From JASHPR01 sp963749145 (GTDB lineage Bacteria; Actinomycetota; Actinomycetes; Streptosporangiales; Streptosporangiaceae), in assembly GCA_963749145.1 (NCBI GenBank), contig CAVVLN010000001.1, positions 62,001 through 126,000 on the forward strand: 64,000 nucleotides of DNA, read 5' to 3'. The position numbers and the translations under genes were made by a program. The notes under the pieces were generated by a model. The model ran no database searches. It was not told where the DNA came from and worked only from the letters and a program-made list of their open reading frames with translations. The first letter of the stretch is position 1, and every line of letters starts with the position of its first letter. Of the stretch, positions 60,919 through 64,000 are shown one piece after another.

Positions 60919-61653
60919 CTGCGACCGCCGGTCTTCCTGGCCCAGACCGCCGACCTGGCGCGCGAGACGATCGTGCTGGCCGGAGCGGAGGGCCGCCACG
61001 CCGCCACCGTGCGGCGGCTGACGGCCGGCGAGCGGGCCGACGTGACCGACGGGGCGGGCACGATCGCGGAGTGCGTGGTGACCGGCGTCCGGCCGGGCCA
61101 GGTGGAGCTCGCGGTGCGGGGCACCCGCACCGAGCCAGCGGGCGAGCCGCGGATCGTGGTGGTGCAGGCCATCCCCAAGGGCGACCGCGGGGAGGCCGCG
61201 GTCGAGACCATGACCGAGGTGGGCGTGGACGCCGTGATCGCCTGGCAGGCCGAGCGCTGCGTGGCGCGGTGGCGCGCCGACCGCGCCGACCGGGCCCTGG
61301 CCCGCTGGCAGGCGACCGCGCGCGAGGCGGCCAAGCAGGCCCGCCGGGCCTGGATTCCGGAGGTGACCGGCCCGCTGGCCACCCCGGCCGTCGCGCGCCG
61401 GGTCGCCTCGGCGGCGCTGGCGGTCCTGCTCGACCCCGCGGCTGCCGTTCCCCTGGCCAGCGTCCGGCCGCCGGGCCACGGGGAGGTCGTGCTGATCGTC
61501 GGGCCGGAGGGCGGGGTGAGCCCGGCCGAGGCCGCCCCCCTGGCGGAGGCGGGCGCGACGGGCGCCCGGCTGGGACCGACGGTGCTGCGCTCGTCGTCGG
61601 CGGGCGCGGTGGCCGCGGCGCTCGTGCTGGCGGCCACCGCGCGCTGGGCCTGA
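60919..61653 (+). CDS. rsmE: 16S rRNA (uracil1498-N3)-methyltransferase RsmE
   Basis: About 244 residues of SPOUT type: VVVQAIPKGDRGEAAVETMT, the CVARWRADRADRALARWQ region and the cofactor knot VLIVGPEGGVSPAEAAPL. There is no in-frame ATG or GTG after dnaJ. CTG 60919 has AAGGGA nine bases upstream and gives RPPVFLAQTADLARETIV, the family's usual N-terminus. A GTG at 60796 inside dnaJ is the alternative. The start is unusual or mis-sequenced. Confidence 0.92.
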   Translation: MRPPVFLAQTADLARETIVLAGAEGRHAATVRRLTAGERADVTDGAGTIAECVVTGVRPGQVELAVRGTRTEPAGEPRIVVVQAIPKGDRGEAAVETMTEVGVDAVIAWQAERCVARWRADRADRALARWQATAREAAKQARRAWIPEVTGPLATPAVARRVASAALAVLLDPAAAVPLASVRPPGHGEVVLIVGPEGGVSPAEAAPLAEAGATGARLGPTVLRSSSAGAVAAALVLAATARWA

Positions 61654-61710
61654 GCCCGGCGCGCCACGCCGCGGACGGCCCGTCGCCCTAAGGCCGGGCC
61701 GTCCGGCCGG

Positions 61711-62603
<893 letters not shown>

Positions 62604-62607
<4 letters not shown>

Positions 62608-63191
62608 GCCTCACGCTCCAGCACGCTGCGCAGCGCGGCCATCGCGCGGGCGGTGTGGCTCTTGACCGCGCCCCGGCTGATGCCCATGATCGCGGCGATC
62701 TGCGCCTCGGACATGTCGCCGTAGTACCGCAGCACGAGCGCCTCGCGCTGCCGCGGCGGCAGCGTGCGCAGCGCGGAGACCACGGCCGAGCGCTCCAGCA
62801 GGACGATCGCGCCGTGCTCGGCACTCGGCATGTCCGGGGCGGGTTTGGGCGCGTTCCGGTCGACCACCACGCGGTGCCGCAGCACGGAGCGGGACCGGTT
62901 CACGACCGACTGCCGGAGATAGGACAGTGCCTTGTCGCTGTCCCTCAGCCGGCGCCAGCCGCCGTGCATCGCGACGAACGAGTCCTGCACTACTTCCTCC
63001 GCTGTGGCGACGTCACGGACCAGCAGCGCCGCGAGCCGCACCAGCGAACGGTAGTGCGTGCTGTACAGCGCGGTCACTGCGCGGTCGGCGTCCCAGTCGG
63101 CCGGAACCGAGCCCAGGGCGGTATCCGCCACAAGGGTTTCGGTCACGTGAATTGGACGCGTAGGCGCGCCGCCAGGTTCACCCGCTGTCAT
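62604..63191 (-). CDS. SigE-family ECF RNA polymerase sigma factor
   Basis: 195 residues. Region 2 is RLAALLVRDVATAEEVVQDS followed by FVAMHGGWRRLRD. Region 4 is LPPRQREALVLRYYGDMSEA followed by QIAAIMGISRGAVKSHTARA. ATG 63191 is chosen because the additional upstream 21 residues read unrelated basic sequence. It directs transcription of an unknown regulon. Confidence 0.9.
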
Positions 63192-63428
63192 GTCGGGTCT
63201 TGGCGCCAGCCTGCCACGCGCTGCGTGGTTTGAACGATCCCACCGCCCCCACACCTACATGAGTGCTGAAGCTTCGCATCGCCGCGACTGCCGTGACGAC
63301 ACACCGCACGGCACGGGGCCAGCAGATGCCGGGCCGTGCACCAGGGGGGTAGTGCGCCGAGGGTTCGCAGTAGTGCAACCATATATGTCGGCGGCCCGGC
63401 CGGCCCACCACAAGTTAAGATCGGCGGC

Positions 63429-63755
63429 GTGACGGACTGCCTCTTCTGCGGCATCGCGGCGGGCGACATCCCGGCGGCGCGCGTGCGGGAGAGTCCGCGC
63501 ACCGTCGCATTCCCGGACATAAACCCGATAGCGCCGGTCCATCTGCTGGTCATCCCGCGCGAGCACCACCCCGACCTGGCCTCGCTGGCCCGGGGCGGGG
63601 ACGGCCTGCTGGAGGAGTCGCGGCCCAGGCGACCCTGGTCGCGCAGCGCGGCGGGAGGCAGCGCGCCGGGAGGCGGCCTGCGGATAACATGGCGTGCAGG
63701 TGGGCCCGGGCCCGGGCCCGGGCGGGGAAGGGCACTTGACGGACACTCCCACTGA
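63429..63755 (+). pseudogene. HIT family nucleotide hydrolase, truncated
   Basis: The N-terminal half is normal: TDCLFCGIAAGDIPAARVRE, INPIAPVHLLVIPREHHPDL. After GGDGLLEE the sequence leaves the family. One extra base near 63622 would read AQATLVAQRGG, but the strand with the HVHxH catalytic histidines is not found in any frame before phoH. Hence a deletion or a damaged assembly segment of roughly 100-150 bases. Position before phoH is conserved. Confidence 0.8.
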
Positions 63756-64000
63756 TTCACGCGACGCCGCGCCGTCCCCGGACGGCCGCACCCGCGTCAA
63801 GATCGTGATTCCCGACGACCACTCGATGGTCAGCCTGCTCGGGTCCCGGGACGAGCTGCTGCACGTGATCGAGGGCGCCTTCGGCGCGGACATCCACGTG
63901 CGCGGCAACGAGATCACCGTGACCGGCTCGCCGGAGGAGACCGAGCTCGTCGCGAGGCTCTTCGATGAGCTGACCCAGCTGCTGGCCAGCGGGGCAGAGC
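63736..64000 (+). CDS. phoH: PhoH family ATPase (3' end outside window)
   Basis: TTG start at 63736 with GGGGAAGGG upstream; the first 88 residues continue past the window end. The N-terminal domain is clear: VKIVIPDDHSMVSLLGSRDE, HVIEGAFGADIHVRGNEITV, LVARLFDELTQLLASG. The ATPase motifs would follow. It precedes ybeY-like genes in most genomes. It overlaps the broken HIT frame by 20 bases. Confidence 0.88.
   Translation, partial: MTDTPTDSRDAAPSPDGRTRVKIVIPDDHSMVSLLGSRDELLHVIEGAFGADIHVRGNEITVTGSPEETELVARLFDELTQLLASGAE

Overview
The window is about 64 kb of very GC-rich chromosome from a filamentous-type actinomycete. The order ftsK, HTH/RodZ-like gene, rimO, pgsA, cinA, clgR, DUF3046, recA, recX, miaB, miaA, dapF, hflX, holA, rpsT, lepA, hemW, hrcA, dnaJ, rsmE, HIT, phoH is the conserved actinobacterial core order. 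Streptomyces/Streptosporangiales traits (a DUF397 protein, SpoIIE/STAS/RsbW-like partner switching, a SigE-family sigma factor, GTG starts) and RNase Y next to recA-recX suggest a relative of Streptosporangiales, but genus and species cannot be fixed from this sequence.

Layout. 1-5.4 kb: chromosome translocase, RodZ-like protein, RimO, PgsA, CinA and a ClgR-like regulator. 5.4-7.8 kb: an Rrf2 regulator, remnants, a 37-residue membrane peptide, hairpins and a frameshifted CBS-BON gene. 7.8-13.3 kb: a giant Lhr helicase and an orphan DUF3311 protein. 13.5-18.7 kb: a tightly packed lipid/polyhydroxyalkanoate operon (acyl-CoA ligase, PHA synthase, PHA depolymerase-like hydrolase, acyl-CoA dehydrogenase). 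18.8-26.3 kb: DUF3046, a small kinase, recA with a LexA box and two inteins, recX and rny. 26.4-33.1 kb: an S9 peptidase and the miaB-miaA-dapF block. 33.2-38.5 kb: regulators and small unknowns plus several decaying genes. 38.6-46.9 kb: a glycolate oxidase operon (glcDEF) and malate synthase flanking a phosphatase/anti-anti-sigma/anti-sigma module. 47-52.7 kb: hflX, hutI, degV, holA. 52.9-64 kb: rpsT, lepA, hemW, the hrcA-dnaJ heat-shock pair with a CIRCE operator, rsmE, a sigma/anti-sigma pair, a broken HIT gene and the start of phoH.

How genes work together. GlcDEF would make glyoxylate and AceB would condense it with acetyl-CoA to malate. The 13.5-18.7 kb operon can activate fatty acids, store them as polyester, release them and oxidise them. 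RecA, RecX and the LexA box form the local DNA-damage module.

Most unusual points: (1) RecA carries two complete LAGLIDADG inteins, one inside the Walker A motif, and the host sequence flanking the second is strikingly AT-rich, as expected of a co-conversion tract. (2) A roughly 40-bp G6/C6 palindromic element occurs three times, in frame, inside lhr (twice) and lepA. (3) The cinA translation start is triplicated as 35-bp repeats, giving two 12-codon leader ORFs chained by ATGA overlaps. (4) Many short tandem repeats lie between and within genes. (5) Seven genes are interrupted by single frameshifts, most repairable by one added base, several at a GGG run, so sequence error must be excluded before calling them pseudogenes.
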